This document shows, piece by piece, positions 53,013 through 62,388 of a stretch of 64,000 nucleotides of DNA. The position numbers and the translations under genes are program-made. Source of the stretch: Methylomonas sp. UP202. GTDB lineage: Bacteria > Pseudomonadota > Gammaproteobacteria > Methylococcales > Methylomonadaceae. The notes under the pieces were generated by a model, which saw only the letters and a program-made list of their open reading frames with translations, was not told the DNA's origin and did no database searches. Every line of letters begins with the position of its first letter. Positions within the stretch are counted from its first letter, which is position 1. The stretch spans positions 1,054,001-1,118,000 of the forward strand of contig NZ_CP123897.1 in NCBI RefSeq assembly GCF_029910655.1, read 5' to 3'.

Positions 53013-55778
53013 ATGAACGAATTTATTCCCGGCCAACGCTGGATTAGCAACACCGAATCTGAGCTCGGCTTAGGCATGGTATTGGAAGCCGAATACAATC
53101 GCGTCACGGTGCTTTTCCTGGCGACCGGCGATCGGCGGGTTTACGCGCGCGACAACGCTCCGCTGACGCGGGTCAGGTTCGCGGAAGGCGATACCGTCGA
53201 ATCGGTGGAATACGTCAAGATCAGCGTACAGCAAGTGGACGAGCACGCCGGGCTGTTGACCTATATCGGTGTCGACGAAGACGGCGGATTGCAGCAAATT
53301 GACGAGATGGAACTCAACCACCATATTCAATTCAACAAGCCGCAAGATCGATTGTTCACCGGCCAGTTCGACCCGACCGCCTGGTATTTGCTGCGCTACG
53401 AAACCTGGCGGCGCCAGCAACGCCATCAACAGTCGGCGGTCAAGGGGCTGCAAGGCGCGCGCGCCGCGCTGATTCCCCATCAATTGTATATCGCGCATCA
53501 GGCCGCTAACCGCGCCGCGCCGCGCATTATGCTGGCGGATGAAGTCGGTTTAGGGAAAACCATAGAAGCCGGCTTGATCATTCAACACCGTCTGATTAAC
53601 GGTTTGAGCGAACGAGTTTTGATTTTGGTGCCCGAAAGCCTGATGTACCAATGGTTGGTTGAAATGTTGCGGCGCTTCAATCTGCGTTTCAGCCTGTTCG
53701 ACGAAACCCGTTGCATGTCGTTCAACGACGACGGCAATCCGTTTCAAAACGAGCAATTGATACTGTGCAGCCAACAGTTTTTTGCTGACTTTCCCGATCG
53801 CCAGCCACAAGCGTTGGCGGCCGGCTGGGATATGGTCGTCGTCGACGAGGCACATCATTTGGAATGGAGCGAGATCGCCCCCAGCGTCGAGTACCGTTTC
53901 GTCGAGCAGTTGGCGCAAGCGGTGCCGGGCTTGGTGTTGTTGACCGCCACGCCGGAGCAATTGGGCAAGGAGAGTCATTTCGCCCGCTTGAGATTGCTCG
54001 ATCCCGATCGCTTCTACAGCTTTGCGCAATATCTGCAAGACGAAAAGCAATTCGAGCCGGTGGCGCAGTTGGCGAATCGGCTGATTTCCGGTGAGCCGTT
54101 AAACGAGGCAGAGCAAGCCGAGTTAGGCGAGTTGTTGAAACACGACAATGCCGAAGCATGGCTGAAGCAAGTCAACGACAGTAATGTCGGCGCGCGCGAG
54201 GAATTGATCAAGTTGCTGTTGGATCACCACGGCACGGGTCGGATCTTGTTCAGAAACTCCCGGCATACGGTCAAAGGTTTTCCGGACCGGGAACGCCATG
54301 GTTATCCGATTCTCGGCGAGGACACCGCCGAACTCGCCGACAGTCCCTATCTGTTTTGGCTGATTGACACCTTGAAGACCCTCGGCGACGAGAAGGCGTT
54401 GCTGATTTGCCGGCGAGCCGACACCGTGATCCAGCTGGAGCAAATACTGCGACATCACGTGGGACATACCGCGGCGGTATTTCACGAGGGCATGAGTATC
54501 GTCGAGCGGGACCGAGCGGCGGCATTCTTTGCCGATGAAGACAGTCGGGCGCAGGTTCTGTTGTGTTCGGAGATCGGCAGCGAGGGGCGCAACTTTCAAT
54601 TCGTGCGGCATCTGTTTCTGTTCGATTTGCCGGAAAACCCCGATTTGCTGCAACAGCGTATCGGCCGATTGGATAGGATCGGCCAAAAGCATGTGATACA
54701 GATCCACATTCCCTACCTGGTCGGCAGTTCGCGCGAGGTGTTGTTTCGCTGGTTCGACGAAGGTTTGGACGCGTTTCGACATAACGTTTCGGCGGCGTCG
54801 CAGGTGGCCAAAGCCTTGAGTGGGCCATTGTCGGCGGCGTTGGCCAGTCGCGAGCGAGCGGCGGTTGACGCATTGATAGAAGAAACTCGCCAGCTGAATG
54901 CGCGCCTCGAAGCGGAATTGCATAAGGGCCGCGATTTGTTGCTGGAACTGAACTCCTGCCGTCCGGAGCCTGCTCGGCAATTGGTCGAAGCCATTCACGC
55001 CAGCGAATCCGATGGCAGTTTGTGGCCTTATCTGGAGGATATTTTCGATTGCTACGGCGTCGACGTCGAGTATCACTCCAAGGCTTGTCATATCCTGCGG
55101 CCCAGCGAAAATCTGCGCATTTCGCATTTTCCGATGTTGCAGGACGACGGCTTGACCGTAACGGTGGCTCGGGATATTGCGTTGGCGCGCGAGGACATGT
55201 TGTTTCTGACCGTCGAACATCCGATGGTTTTGGCGGCGATGGATTTGGTGTTGTCTAGCGAGACGGGCAATGCCGCAGTCAGCGTGGTCAGGCAGGCGCA
55301 ATTGAAGGCCGGCCAATTTTTGTTGGAATTGCTGTTTGTACTCGAGTGTAGTGCGCCGGCCGAACTGCAAATTGGCCGGTTTTTGCCGCATACGCCGATT
55401 CGGGTGTTGATAGACCAAAACAAGATGGATCTAACGGCGTCGGTCAGCCATGACAGTCTGATCGAAACCGGCGATAAGTTCGAGAAGGCCCAAATCAGTC
55501 AGTTTTTGAATAGCCAACGCCAGCATATTCAGGAGATGATCAAAGTAGCGGAACAAGCCGCTGGCGGCAAGGCCCAGCAATTGATTGGCGAAGCCACCAA
55601 TCGAATGGTGGCGGCATTGACCGGTGAAATCAAGCGGATGGTCAGGCTGAAAAAAGTCAATCCGGCGATCAAGGATGCCGAGATCGAACAACTCAAGGAA
55701 ATGACGATGTTATCGCACGAGAGCATACAGGACGCGCAATTGCGTCTGGATGCGGTTCGTTTCGTGATTACCGCTTGA
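53013..55778 (+). CDS. rapA: RNA polymerase-associated protein RapA (SWI2/SNF2 ATPase)
   Basis: A 921-residue protein close in length to E. coli RapA (968). The N-terminus FIPGQRWISNTESELGLG is the family signature and leads into Tudor-like domains; then the SNF2 ATPase with DEVGLGKTIEAGLI (Lys near 183), the DEAHHLEW motif near 277, and the helicase C half with LLCSEIGSEGRNFQFVRHL and QQRIGRLDRIGQ. RapA helps recycle stalled RNA polymerase. It is preceded by a short spacer without an obvious ribosome-binding site. It converges with the PilZ gene, 23 bases between the coding ends. Confidence 0.93.
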   Translation: MNEFIPGQRWISNTESELGLGMVLEAEYNRVTVLFLATGDRRVYARDNAPLTRVRFAEGDTVESVEYVKISVQQVDEHAGLLTYIGVDEDGGLQQIDEMELNHHIQFNKPQDRLFTGQFDPTAWYLLRYETWRRQQRHQQSAVKGLQGARAALIPHQLYIAHQAANRAAPRIMLADEVGLGKTIEAGLIIQHRLINGLSERVLILVPESLMYQWLVEMLRRFNLRFSLFDETRCMSFNDDGNPFQNEQLILCSQQFFADFPDRQPQALAAGWDMVVVDEAHHLEWSEIAPSVEYRFVEQLAQAVPGLVLLTATPEQLGKESHFARLRLLDPDRFYSFAQYLQDEKQFEPVAQLANRLISGEPLNEAEQAELGELLKHDNAEAWLKQVNDSNVGAREELIKLLLDHHGTGRILFRNSRHTVKGFPDRERHGYPILGEDTAELADSPYLFWLIDTLKTLGDEKALLICRRADTVIQLEQILRHHVGHTAAVFHEGMSIVERDRAAAFFADEDSRAQVLLCSEIGSEGRNFQFVRHLFLFDLPENPDLLQQRIGRLDRIGQKHVIQIHIPYLVGSSREVLFRWFDEGLDAFRHNVSAASQVAKALSGPLSAALASRERAAVDALIEETRQLNARLEAELHKGRDLLLELNSCRPEPARQLVEAIHASESDGSLWPYLEDIFDCYGVDVEYHSKACHILRPSENLRISHFPMLQDDGLTVTVARDIALAREDMLFLTVEHPMVLAAMDLVLSSETGNAAVSVVRQAQLKAGQFLLELLFVLECSAPAELQIGRFLPHTPIRVLIDQNKMDLTASVSHDSLIETGDKFEKAQISQFLNSQRQHIQEMIKVAEQAAGGKAQQLIGEATNRMVAALTGEIKRMVRLKKVNPAIKDAEIEQLKEMTMLSHESIQDAQLRLDAVRFVITA

Positions 55779-55801
55779 GCCGGATCGCGCCGGACGGTGT
55801 T

Positions 55802-56164
55802 TTAATTGGTTTTGATCAACACGGTACTTTCGTCAAGTTCGACGCACTCGAACATCAGATCGTCTATCGACCCCTCGACGTGGTCGATGTAATGCAGGCC
55901 GCATTCGGATTCGCTGTGCTGATGCTTGATAACGCCGTGCACGCTGAACGGCGTGCCGGATTCCGGCAATATCATCGTGATCTTGATTTTGCCGACTATA
56001 TCGTCCGCCAGCGGCTTGCGAAGCCGGACGCGAATGCCGCTGTAGCTAATATCGAGGATATCGGCCTCGAACGCCAGCTCCTTGGCTGTCGTGGGGTTGA
56101 AAACGATACCTGCCTGCAGGCCTCTAGGTCTTACTCTAAGGTGATTGCGCTTCTCGGGTTTCAT
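55802..56164 (-). CDS. PilZ-domain protein (cyclic-di-GMP receptor type)
   Basis: A 120-residue single-domain protein. The N-terminal RNHLRVRP supplies the R-x-x-x-R motif and ILDISYSGIRVRL supplies the D-x-S-x-x-G motif, the two c-di-GMP contact motifs of PilZ. Length and strand pattern (VKIKITMILPES, FSVHGVIKHQ, CGLHYID) fit. AGGAG lies eight bases before the ATG. Targets may be pilus, flagellar or exopolysaccharide systems; none is nearby. Confidence 0.88.
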   Translation of the reverse strand: MKPEKRNHLRVRPRGLQAGIVFNPTTAKELAFEADILDISYSGIRVRLRKPLADDIVGKIKITMILPESGTPFSVHGVIKHQHSESECGLHYIDHVEGSIDDLMFECVELDESTVLIKTN

Positions 56165-56315
56165 CGTTTGGCTCCTGCGGAATGATGAAGGGCGTCCTTC
56201 CTCGGGTCATAAAATTTCAGAATAAATATAGCCGTATTTTGGACACGGTTGTCATGTCCCGAATTTTTTCCAAATTTTCCCGAATTATATGACGGAAACA
56301 ACATAAGGTTAATCC

Positions 56316-57605
56316 ATGCTATTTTCAGAACTCGGTCTTTCCGAGCAAATTCTTAGAGCCGTTGCCGAACAAGGTTACGAAACGCCTACTCCGATTCAGG
56401 AGCAAGCGATCCCGGTGATATTGCAGGGGCGGGATGTGCTGGCCGGTGCTCAAACCGGCACCGGCAAAACCGCGGGCTTTACACTGCCTTTGTTGCAATT
56501 GCTGCAACAAGCGCCTGTGAGGAAAAAGCCCCGACCTATTCGGGTGTTGATCCTAACGCCGACCCGCGAACTGGCGCTGCAGGTCTACGAGAGCGTTTGC
56601 TCTTACGGTAAGCATCTGCCGTTTTTTGCGGAAGCGATTTTCGGGGGCGTCAGCAGCAAGCCGCAAATCCAAAAATTGCAGCGGGGAACCGATATCGTGG
56701 TTGCGACTCCCGGCCGCTTGTTGGATTTGATCCAGCAAGGCTATGCGGACCTGTCGCAAATCGAGTATTTCGTGCTCGACGAAGCCGACCGGATGCTGGA
56801 TATGGGGTTTATCCGCGACATCCGCAAAATTATCCAATTATTGCCGGCACGGCGCCAGAATCTGTTGTTTTCGGCAACGTATTCGCCGGAGATCAGCACG
56901 CTGGCCGAACAATTGTTGAGCGACCCGGTCGAGATTGCCGTCGCCAAACGCAATTCGGCGGCGGAAACCGTGTCGCAGTTGGTTTACGGTATCAAGCGCG
57001 AGTCCAAGCGCGAATTGCTGGCGCATCTGATCGGCGACGGCCGGTGGCAGCAGGTGCTGGTTTTCGTGCGTACCAAGCACGGCGCGGATCGCTTGTGCAA
57101 GCAGCTGATCAAGGATGGCATACGCTGCGCGGCCTTGCACGGCGACAAGAGCCAGGGAGCCAGGACCCGCGCGCTGGACGATTTTAAAAGCGGTGCGATC
57201 ACGGCACTGGTGGCGACCGACATCGCCGCACGCGGGCTTGATATCGACCAGTTGCCGCATGTTGTCAATTACGATCTACCGCAAGTCGCCGAGGACTATG
57301 TGCATCGCATCGGACGCACCGGCCGGGCCGGCGCGGAAGGGCAGGCAATCTCGTTGGTCGATGCTGAAGAAGCGCAATTGTTGGCGGCAATCGAAAAACT
57401 CCTGAAAAAGTCGATTCCGCGCGTTGCCGATACAGGCTACGAAAAAGTGTCGCTGGAACCGGTTTCCGCCAAGTCTCAGCCCAAGGCCAAGCCTAAGGCA
57501 GCGGCTAAACCTCGGTCGCAAGCTCGGCCCGGCGACCGTGCGGGCGAACGTGCTCGGGGCGGCCGGCCGCCTCGAGCCGCTGCCGGTGGCGCGCGCGGGC
57601 GATGA
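56316..57605 (+). CDS. rhlE: DEAD-box RNA helicase, RhlE type
   Basis: A 429-residue helicase. Motifs in order: [28 protein letters not shown] (Q motif), [11 protein letters not shown] (I), PTRELALQV (Ia), TPGRLLDL (Ib), [13 protein letters not shown] (II), SATYS (III), then [23 protein letters not shown] (V) and HRIGRTGR (VI). The motif II variant [11 protein letters not shown] and the basic low-complexity tail ([17 protein letters not shown]) fit RhlE. It acts in RNA remodelling and ribosome assembly. AAGG lies upstream of ATG 56316. Confidence 0.88.
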   Translation: MLFSELGLSEQILRAVAEQGYETPTPIQEQAIPVILQGRDVLAGAQTGTGKTAGFTLPLLQLLQQAPVRKKPRPIRVLILTPTRELALQVYESVCSYGKHLPFFAEAIFGGVSSKPQIQKLQRGTDIVVATPGRLLDLIQQGYADLSQIEYFVLDEADRMLDMGFIRDIRKIIQLLPARRQNLLFSATYSPEISTLAEQLLSDPVEIAVAKRNSAAETVSQLVYGIKRESKRELLAHLIGDGRWQQVLVFVRTKHGADRLCKQLIKDGIRCAALHGDKSQGARTRALDDFKSGAITALVATDIAARGLDIDQLPHVVNYDLPQVAEDYVHRIGRTGRAGAEGQAISLVDAEEAQLLAAIEKLLKKSIPRVADTGYEKVSLEPVSAKSQPKAKPKAAAKPRSQARPGDRAGERARGGRPPRAAAGGARGR

Positions 57606-57660
57606 GTGGGCCCGTCGCTTAGTGGATAGGCTACAACAGATGTATTGGATTTAGTTGTGC

Positions 57661-58890
57661 TTAGGCCTGAATGATTCGATCGGTTACTTGCTTGATTTCG
57701 ACGGCGCTATTTGCGATAGCGTGGTGGAAGCCGTGGGCTGTGGGCGCGGTTTCAAGCAAGTGATAGTGATCCGGACCTACGCTAATCACGCGTTGGTATG
57801 ACTGAGTTTGAAGTTCGCGCAGATAAGCGATCGAATGGGTCTTGATCAAGCAATAAACCGTATCGCCTTCCTGTAGAGCCATATCGCGGGCCGCGCCGTG
57901 GGTAATTTCGGCCAGCAACGCGCCGCCACAATCGATTTGCACAATTAAGCTCTCTCCGCTGGGAATAAGCGCGCAGATGCGGCCCTTGATCTGGTTCTGG
58001 ATCGAAATGCCGCTTAAGTATCCGCGCGACAGCGCGATGTCGTTGGCGCGGATCGATACCTGGGTCCCGCTGCCCGGAGCCAATTGCGGCCTCAGCGGCA
58101 GCGCCAACGGCAAGCCGAAACTGTCTGCCTGGGTGTGGCCGGCGGAATGGTCGTGATGACGTATGGTGACCGGCAGCAAGTTGTCTATCTGACGCATGCC
58201 CAGATAGCGAAGCATGCCTTGTCCCTTGGCGATTTCCGGTAATGAGCCGCTACGCGTCACCTTCCCCTGATCCAGCACGATCAATTGGTCGGTCAAGTCG
58301 AGGATTTCCCCTAAGGATTGACTGGCGTAGAGTGCGGGCAGGTTGAGTTCGATTTGAGCGCGCTTGAGCAGCGCCAATAGCAGCGGCCGGTAGTCGTGGC
58401 CTATCGTCGCAAAGGTGTCGTCCAGCAGGAGCAAGCGCGGCGACTTCACCAGCGACCGGGCCAAGGCCACCCGTTGCCTTTCCCCGGCTGAAAGCAGCGG
58501 TAAGGGTTGGTCGAGCAGACTGCCCAATTCGAGTAACTCGATCAAGAACGGTAGTTTGAAGTTTCTCCGATGCCTCAGCGTGCGCTCGCGGGTGGCGTTC
58601 AAGTTTTCGCGGACGGTTTCGGACGGATCGGCGCAATCCAGTTGTAGTACGGCGCCTACCGGACGTTGTTCGCGCGGCATGACGATACCCTTGCGACTGT
58701 CGAACAAGATCTTGCCGTCGACCAGAATGTAGCCGCTATGCGGCTGAATGGCGCCTGCGATCAAGCCCAGCAAGGTGCTTTTGCCGGCGCCGGATTTCCC
58801 GAGCAGGCCCATGCTGTTGTCATTGATCGCCAGCGATGTGGTCAGGTCGAAATGGCCTCTGCGCAATTTGACGTTCATTTCTAACAACAT
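57661..58890 (-). CDS. modC: Molybdate ABC transporter ATP-binding protein ModC
   Basis: A 409-residue ATPase: Walker A GKSGAGKST near residue 38, signature LSAGERQRVALARSL, and Walker B LLLLDDTF, with PREQRPVGAVLQLD of ModC type. The C-terminal part holds TOBE/Mop-like domains (RANDIALSRGYLSGISIQN, the VYCLIKTHSIAYL segment) that bind molybdate in relatives. ATG 58890 (MLLEMNVKLRRGHF) is chosen, with GAGG upstream; longer frames add a non-family region. It is longer than E. coli ModC (352). modA and modB are not next to it, so it must work with partners encoded elsewhere. A ModE-like palindrome lies upstream. Confidence 0.8.
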   Translation of the reverse strand: MLLEMNVKLRRGHFDLTTSLAINDNSMGLLGKSGAGKSTLLGLIAGAIQPHSGYILVDGKILFDSRKGIVMPREQRPVGAVLQLDCADPSETVRENLNATRERTLRHRRNFKLPFLIELLELGSLLDQPLPLLSAGERQRVALARSLVKSPRLLLLDDTFATIGHDYRPLLLALLKRAQIELNLPALYASQSLGEILDLTDQLIVLDQGKVTRSGSLPEIAKGQGMLRYLGMRQIDNLLPVTIRHHDHSAGHTQADSFGLPLALPLRPQLAPGSGTQVSIRANDIALSRGYLSGISIQNQIKGRICALIPSGESLIVQIDCGGALLAEITHGAARDMALQEGDTVYCLIKTHSIAYLRELQTQSYQRVISVGPDHYHLLETAPTAHGFHHAIANSAVEIKQVTDRIIQA

Positions 58891-59053
58891 GATGGCCTCG
58901 CTAGTTTTGGTGGGTGATCGTTGCTCTCGAAGAGCCAGGGTTAACCGGCGAACGCTATCGTCAACGCCCCGACTTAAAGATCGCGCTTGTCGGCAGGTTT
59001 TCTTTGACAGCTTGGCCGGAACAGGTGTTTCAGTAACAAACGAAGCGGATATT

Positions 59054-59077
59054 CGGTATATCATATTATATATATCG
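59054..59077. promoter_or_regulatory. ModE-like palindrome upstream of modC
   Basis: CGGTATAT, eight bases, ATATATCG: an inverted repeat with one mismatch. It contains TATAT-N7-TATAT, which fits the TATAT-N7-TAYAT pattern known for the molybdate regulator ModE. It lies about 165 bases upstream of modC. The low complexity makes a chance match possible. Confidence 0.5.
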
Positions 59078-59366
59078 CAAGACGTGATTGTTCGTGAAAC
59101 GATTCGGGACTAACGCTGATCGAGTGCGATAGTGGCGATTTGACTGAAAGTTGTCGCACTCTGCTTGATGGACATAATCCAAGTATTTACAAGCAGTTTT
59201 TGGGCCATAGCTCCGGCCGTGGACGAGCGCGGTAGGGCATTAGCGAATTGGGACAGTGTGTTTGGCGAGGTAGTTCGTTAATTATATTTGAGTATATCGA
59301 TTCGGTAGGGGCGCTGTAAAATAGTGTTAAAGCCTACAACGGCGAACCGAAAAATCGCGTGGAGTT

Positions 59367-59382
59367 TGTAGTGTTTACGACA
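59367..59382 (+). promoter_or_regulatory. NifA-type upstream activator sequence
   Basis: TGT, ten bases, ACA, exactly the NifA consensus TGT-N10-ACA. It lies about 100 bases upstream of a good sigma-54 promoter, the usual distance. The short consensus occurs by chance, but the combination with the promoter and a NafY-like gene raises confidence. Confidence 0.65.
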
Positions 59383-59478
59383 TTGTTGGCGGCAACTGTC
59401 GGCAAATCGGGGTTTTCCGATAAGCCGGAAAGGCTTCTATTCGTGAATAGCCCCAGTTGCGATAGGGGTATGCTTGGC

Positions 59479-59494
59479 TGGCAAGGCTCTTGCT
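59479..59494 (+). promoter_or_regulatory. Sigma-54 promoter of the nif-accessory operon
   Basis: TGGCAAGGCTCTTGCT: GG and GC are ten bases apart, and the TGGCA and TTGCT boxes match the -24/-12 consensus TGGCAC-N5-TTGCT with one difference. Transcription would start near 59506, 34 bases before the ATG at 59540. Confidence 0.8.
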
Positions 59495-59539
59495 TAATTA
59501 AATTGAACCGAATTTTTTATCTATTAGGAGATGTTTCCG

Positions 59540-60115
59540 ATGTTACTCGACAGTTACAACAGCCAAGGCCTATTGACCATTTCTACGGTATTGGGCAAAA
59601 CCAGCACTGCGGGTCTGACTGCTTGGCGCGGCGACTTAGTGCTGATCGAAGGTGCCATGCGCGAAGGCGCGACCAATCCCAACGACCGTAACCCGCCCAA
59701 ATTATTGATCCAGCAAGCGGCGATGCTGGCCGATAGCGACAAGATCTTGTTTTTAAACGGTATGGTCTATCAGTTGGAGTCCCTTGCACTATTCGTCGAG
59801 AAATATAAAGCCGGTTTGACCGCCGATACCTTGGCTTTGATTTACGTCGAAAACATCGCCGCTCCAATGGTTGTCGAATTGGAAGGTTATACATTCAAAT
59901 TGTTGCCGTACAGTGAGGGCATGGTCTGGAACGAAACGATGGAATTTCTGTACATCGAGAAAGCGGACCTGAAAGGCCAGTCCGCCGAAGACAAAGTCAT
60001 CACCGTGTACGAAGCGGCAAAAGGCTTTAAATTTAAAGGCGAGACGTTGAGCTACGAAGCGGCGTTGACTAAAACCATCGAAGTTAAACGCGAAGCAAGC
60101 TACGGTCCGGTGTAA
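59540..60115 (+). CDS. Unknown protein, first gene of a sigma-54/NifA-type operon
   Basis: A 191-residue soluble protein without a recognised family. ATG 59540 is chosen because AGGAG lies ten bases upstream; an ATG at 59531 touches the AGGAG directly. It begins MLLDSYNSQGLLTISTVLGK and has an alternating strand-helix pattern; there are no Cys residues, so a metal or Fe-S site of that kind is unlikely. The operon position behind sigma-54 and NifA sites and before rhodanese and NafY-like genes implies a role in nitrogenase assembly, cofactor supply or protection. This is inferred from context only. Confidence 0.7.
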   Translation: MLLDSYNSQGLLTISTVLGKTSTAGLTAWRGDLVLIEGAMREGATNPNDRNPPKLLIQQAAMLADSDKILFLNGMVYQLESLALFVEKYKAGLTADTLALIYVENIAAPMVVELEGYTFKLLPYSEGMVWNETMEFLYIEKADLKGQSAEDKVITVYEAAKGFKFKGETLSYEAALTKTIEVKREASYGPV

Positions 60116-60148
60116 CGGGTCGGCGAAGCGAAACGGGGGTGAGGACTT

Positions 60149-60457
60149 ATGAAAAACTTTAAGACGCTTACGGTGGCCGAATCCGAAGCCTTGATCGCCG
60201 AACAGCAGCCGATGATCTTGGATTGCCGGGACCTTAAGGACTATAAGGCAGGACATATCGACAATGCGATGCACGTACACGAACAGTTGCGCGACACCTT
60301 GATCAGAAAAGCCGATAAGTCCAAGCCCATGCTGATTTATTGCTATTACGGTCATGCCAGCGAGCATATGGCGGAAATGTTTGGAGACTTCGGTTTTCAG
60401 CAGGTTTACAGCATGGCCGGCGGTTACGCCGACTGGAAAGAACAGCACAAACTTTAG
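60149..60457 (+). CDS. Single-domain rhodanese (sulfurtransferase, GlpE-like)
   Basis: A 102-residue rhodanese. The active-site loop is CYYGHAS with catalytic Cys65, preceded by MLIYC and followed by the HMAEMFGDFGFQQVYSMAGGY segment typical of GlpE-type proteins; DCRDLKDYKAGHIDNAMHV near the start is the CH2A motif. GGTGAGG lies upstream. It could carry persulfide sulfur for Fe-S or cofactor building; A. vinelandii also has a nif-linked rhodanese gene. It lies 33 bases after the unknown gene and 10 bases before the NafY-like gene. Confidence 0.85.
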   Translation: MKNFKTLTVAESEALIAEQQPMILDCRDLKDYKAGHIDNAMHVHEQLRDTLIRKADKSKPMLIYCYYGHASEHMAEMFGDFGFQQVYSMAGGYADWKEQHKL

Positions 60458-60467
60458 GGGTAACGCT

Positions 60468-61172
60468 ATGGAATTATCAAGAGATATCGCGCTCCGCATT
60501 GCGTTGGCGTCAAGAGTGTTGCCCGGCGTGGATGTGGCGTCGCTGATTGGAATTCTGCACGAAAAAGTCGGTTCGCCGTTGACCGACGAACGCCTGAAAA
60601 CCATTACCGTCACCAATTTGAAAACCGGGATTGGCAGCCACGACGGCGAGGAAGATGGCGAGGATATCGACATTGGATTGGCCAACATCAAATTGGCAGT
60701 GCGTTATCTATGGGGCGAGGAAGACGGTGACGAGGGCTTGCCGGAAATCCTCCCCTACAAGGAAGGCGACATGCCGGAATCGATCCGGGTCGCGATCGCA
60801 TCCAACAGCGGGCAGTCGCTGAATGGGCATTTCGGCTCGTGCATCCGGTTTTTGGTGTATCAATTGTCCAAGGACGCCATGCGATTGGTGGATATCCGCT
60901 CTACGGTTGAAGCCGATACCGCCGACGATAAAAACCTGTTCCGCGCTGAATTGATCAAGGATTGTCATGTGTTATTCGTGCAGTCTATCGGTGGACCGGC
61001 CGCCGCGAAAGTGATACGCGCCGATATTTATCCGATCAAGATCCCGGACGTGATCGAAGCTGAAGCGCAGTTGCGCGAGTTTCAGAAAGTGTTTGACGCG
61101 CCGCCGCCGTGGATGGCCAAGGCATTGGGTAAGAGTGCCGAGGAGCGCAAGCGCTTCGCTCACCAAGATTGA
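60468..61172 (+). CDS. NafY/NifX-family nitrogenase cofactor-binding protein
   Basis: A 234-residue protein. The N-terminal 95 residues (LSRDIALRIALASRVLPGVD, then SPLTDERLKTITVTNL) resemble the apo-dinitrogenase binding domain of A. vinelandii NafY. From about residue 105, IRVAIASNSGQSLNGHFGSC...FLVYQL is the NifX/NifB-C-type cofactor domain with the conserved N-G-HFG motif; DCHVLFVQSIGGPAAAKVI follows. Such proteins hold FeMo-co or apo-NifDK during nitrogenase maturation. AGGGG precedes ATG 60468. The nitrogen-type promoter at 59479 fits this role. An unrelated frame that overlaps the rhodanese 3' end is not used. Confidence 0.82.
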   Translation: MELSRDIALRIALASRVLPGVDVASLIGILHEKVGSPLTDERLKTITVTNLKTGIGSHDGEEDGEDIDIGLANIKLAVRYLWGEEDGDEGLPEILPYKEGDMPESIRVAIASNSGQSLNGHFGSCIRFLVYQLSKDAMRLVDIRSTVEADTADDKNLFRAELIKDCHVLFVQSIGGPAAAKVIRADIYPIKIPDVIEAEAQLREFQKVFDAPPPWMAKALGKSAEERKRFAHQD

Positions 61173-61241
61173 ATGAGGGCCGGAGTACACCATTTCGGTG
61201 TGCTCCGGTTGTTCGGTCTAACCGGACTTAGTCCGGAGTCT

Positions 61242-61889
61242 TCAAGACTTTTCCATGGTCGCGATAAAGCTATCCGCTTCGTTGATCGATTTTTCCATTT
61301 CAAGGACTAGCGCGGAAACATCCGATTTCACGCTATCGAGCTGGCCTTTTAGCGAAGCGATGGCCTGAGCGTTCAAATTGTGCTTTAGAAACAAGACTTG
61401 GTCTTTGAAGACATTCAGTACCGGCTCCAGTTTGGACTCCGCTTTGCGCATTGCTGCCAGCAATTGCCGGTATTGGGTTTTCGTTACGGTCAGCTTTTTG
61501 CTGCTGGTTTGTCTTAGCGAAGCGTTGGTGTATTCCCTGAGTTCGGCTTCCCATTCGGTAAACAAAGCTTCCGAAACGTCCTCGATATCGGCGATGCGTT
61601 TGTGAATTTCGTCCGCCTTCCGCACGCTGGCCTCATACTCGTTGTTTAGTTTCCGGTAGGTCGTTTCCAGATCGCCACCCTGAAAATTGGTCAACACGGT
61701 GAACTGTTCCAGTGCCGATTTGAATTGTTGCTTGGTTTCCTCCTGGGTCTCGCGGGCTTTTTCGACCCGATGTACCATGACTTCCCGCTTAGGAATGCCC
61801 AGTTTTTCCAGGCCGCCGTAATAGGCTGTCGAGCAAGCGGTAGCGGTCAGTGCAATCAGTACAAGGGCGCAATGTAAGCGACTTTTCAT
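61242..61889 (-). CDS. DUF2959-family lipoprotein
   Basis: A 215-residue protein with a signal peptide ending in the lipobox-like TATAC-S, so it is probably lipid-anchored at Cys. The rest is a long helical coiled coil (KARETQEETKQQFKSALEQF, LNNEYEASVRKADEIHKRIADIE), as in DUF2959. ATG 61889 is chosen because the signal peptide starts there; the frame extends upstream to 62057 without homology. The function of the family is unknown; a structural role in the envelope is likely. Confidence 0.75.
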   Translation of the reverse strand: MKSRLHCALVLIALTATACSTAYYGGLEKLGIPKREVMVHRVEKARETQEETKQQFKSALEQFTVLTNFQGGDLETTYRKLNNEYEASVRKADEIHKRIADIEDVSEALFTEWEAELREYTNASLRQTSSKKLTVTKTQYRQLLAAMRKAESKLEPVLNVFKDQVLFLKHNLNAQAIASLKGQLDSVKSDVSALVLEMEKSINEADSFIATMEKS

Positions 61890-62168
61890 TGGGTCACCAG
61901 GAGAGTTAAGGGGAAAATTGCCGCAGTGTAAAGCCAGTTTCCGGCTAAGGCTAGCCCGGAAATCGGCTTCGACAATACTGGCGGATTGCCAACCAGTCGC
62001 GAATTTTTCGACAAAGAGTGCGATATTCCTCCAATAGTCGGTCACTGAGGTTGGCATTTGATCAAGAACTGGCTTTTACTTAGTCCCGACGCCGCCAAGT
62101 CGAATACCGATGACTTTGGTGGGTGGATTTATTAAAGCTGTTTCTTATCAAATGTCGCGGAGGTTGTC

Positions 62169-62333
62169 ATGAACGAATTTAAAAAAGATTTAATGATAGG
62201 GGTTATTTCATTTACCGGTATTGTCGGATTTATTTCCGGCGAGTTTATTCTTTCGACTTTAATGTTCGGTGTGGCGGCTTTAATGAGTAATATCGCGGCC
62301 GAACCCACTTATCCGGTTAAGCAGTCTGTCTGA
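62169..62333 (+). CDS. Small 54-residue membrane peptide
   Basis: A short frame encoding MNEFKKDLMIGVISFTGIVG and onward, with one or two hydrophobic stretches (residues 8-25 and 28-41) and a polar end EPTYPVKQSV. GGAGG lies six bases before the ATG, and a strong intrinsic terminator follows at 62389-62422, so it has the full signals of a real gene. Family and role are not recognised. It lies alone between two minus-strand genes. Confidence 0.65.
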   Translation: MNEFKKDLMIGVISFTGIVGFISGEFILSTLMFGVAALMSNIAAEPTYPVKQSV

Positions 62334-62388
62334 TTCTCCATTGGCGGAGATTCGCAAACGAAGCATCCATCGTTCGTTTGTTTCCACG

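Larger units (their letters stand above)
58891..59539. other. 649-base divergent regulatory gap between modC and the nif-type operon
   Basis: It holds a ModE-like palindrome (59054-59077), a NifA-type upstream sequence (59367-59382) and a sigma-54 promoter (59479-59494). An open frame over 59359-59691 on the plus strand crosses these sites and overlaps the real gene, and is rejected. Nothing else was recognised. Confidence 0.6.

Noticed and set aside
59359..59691. 110-residue plus-strand frame across the sigma-54 promoter
   Set aside because: Overlaps the NifA-type site, the promoter and the real gene at 59540 in another frame.
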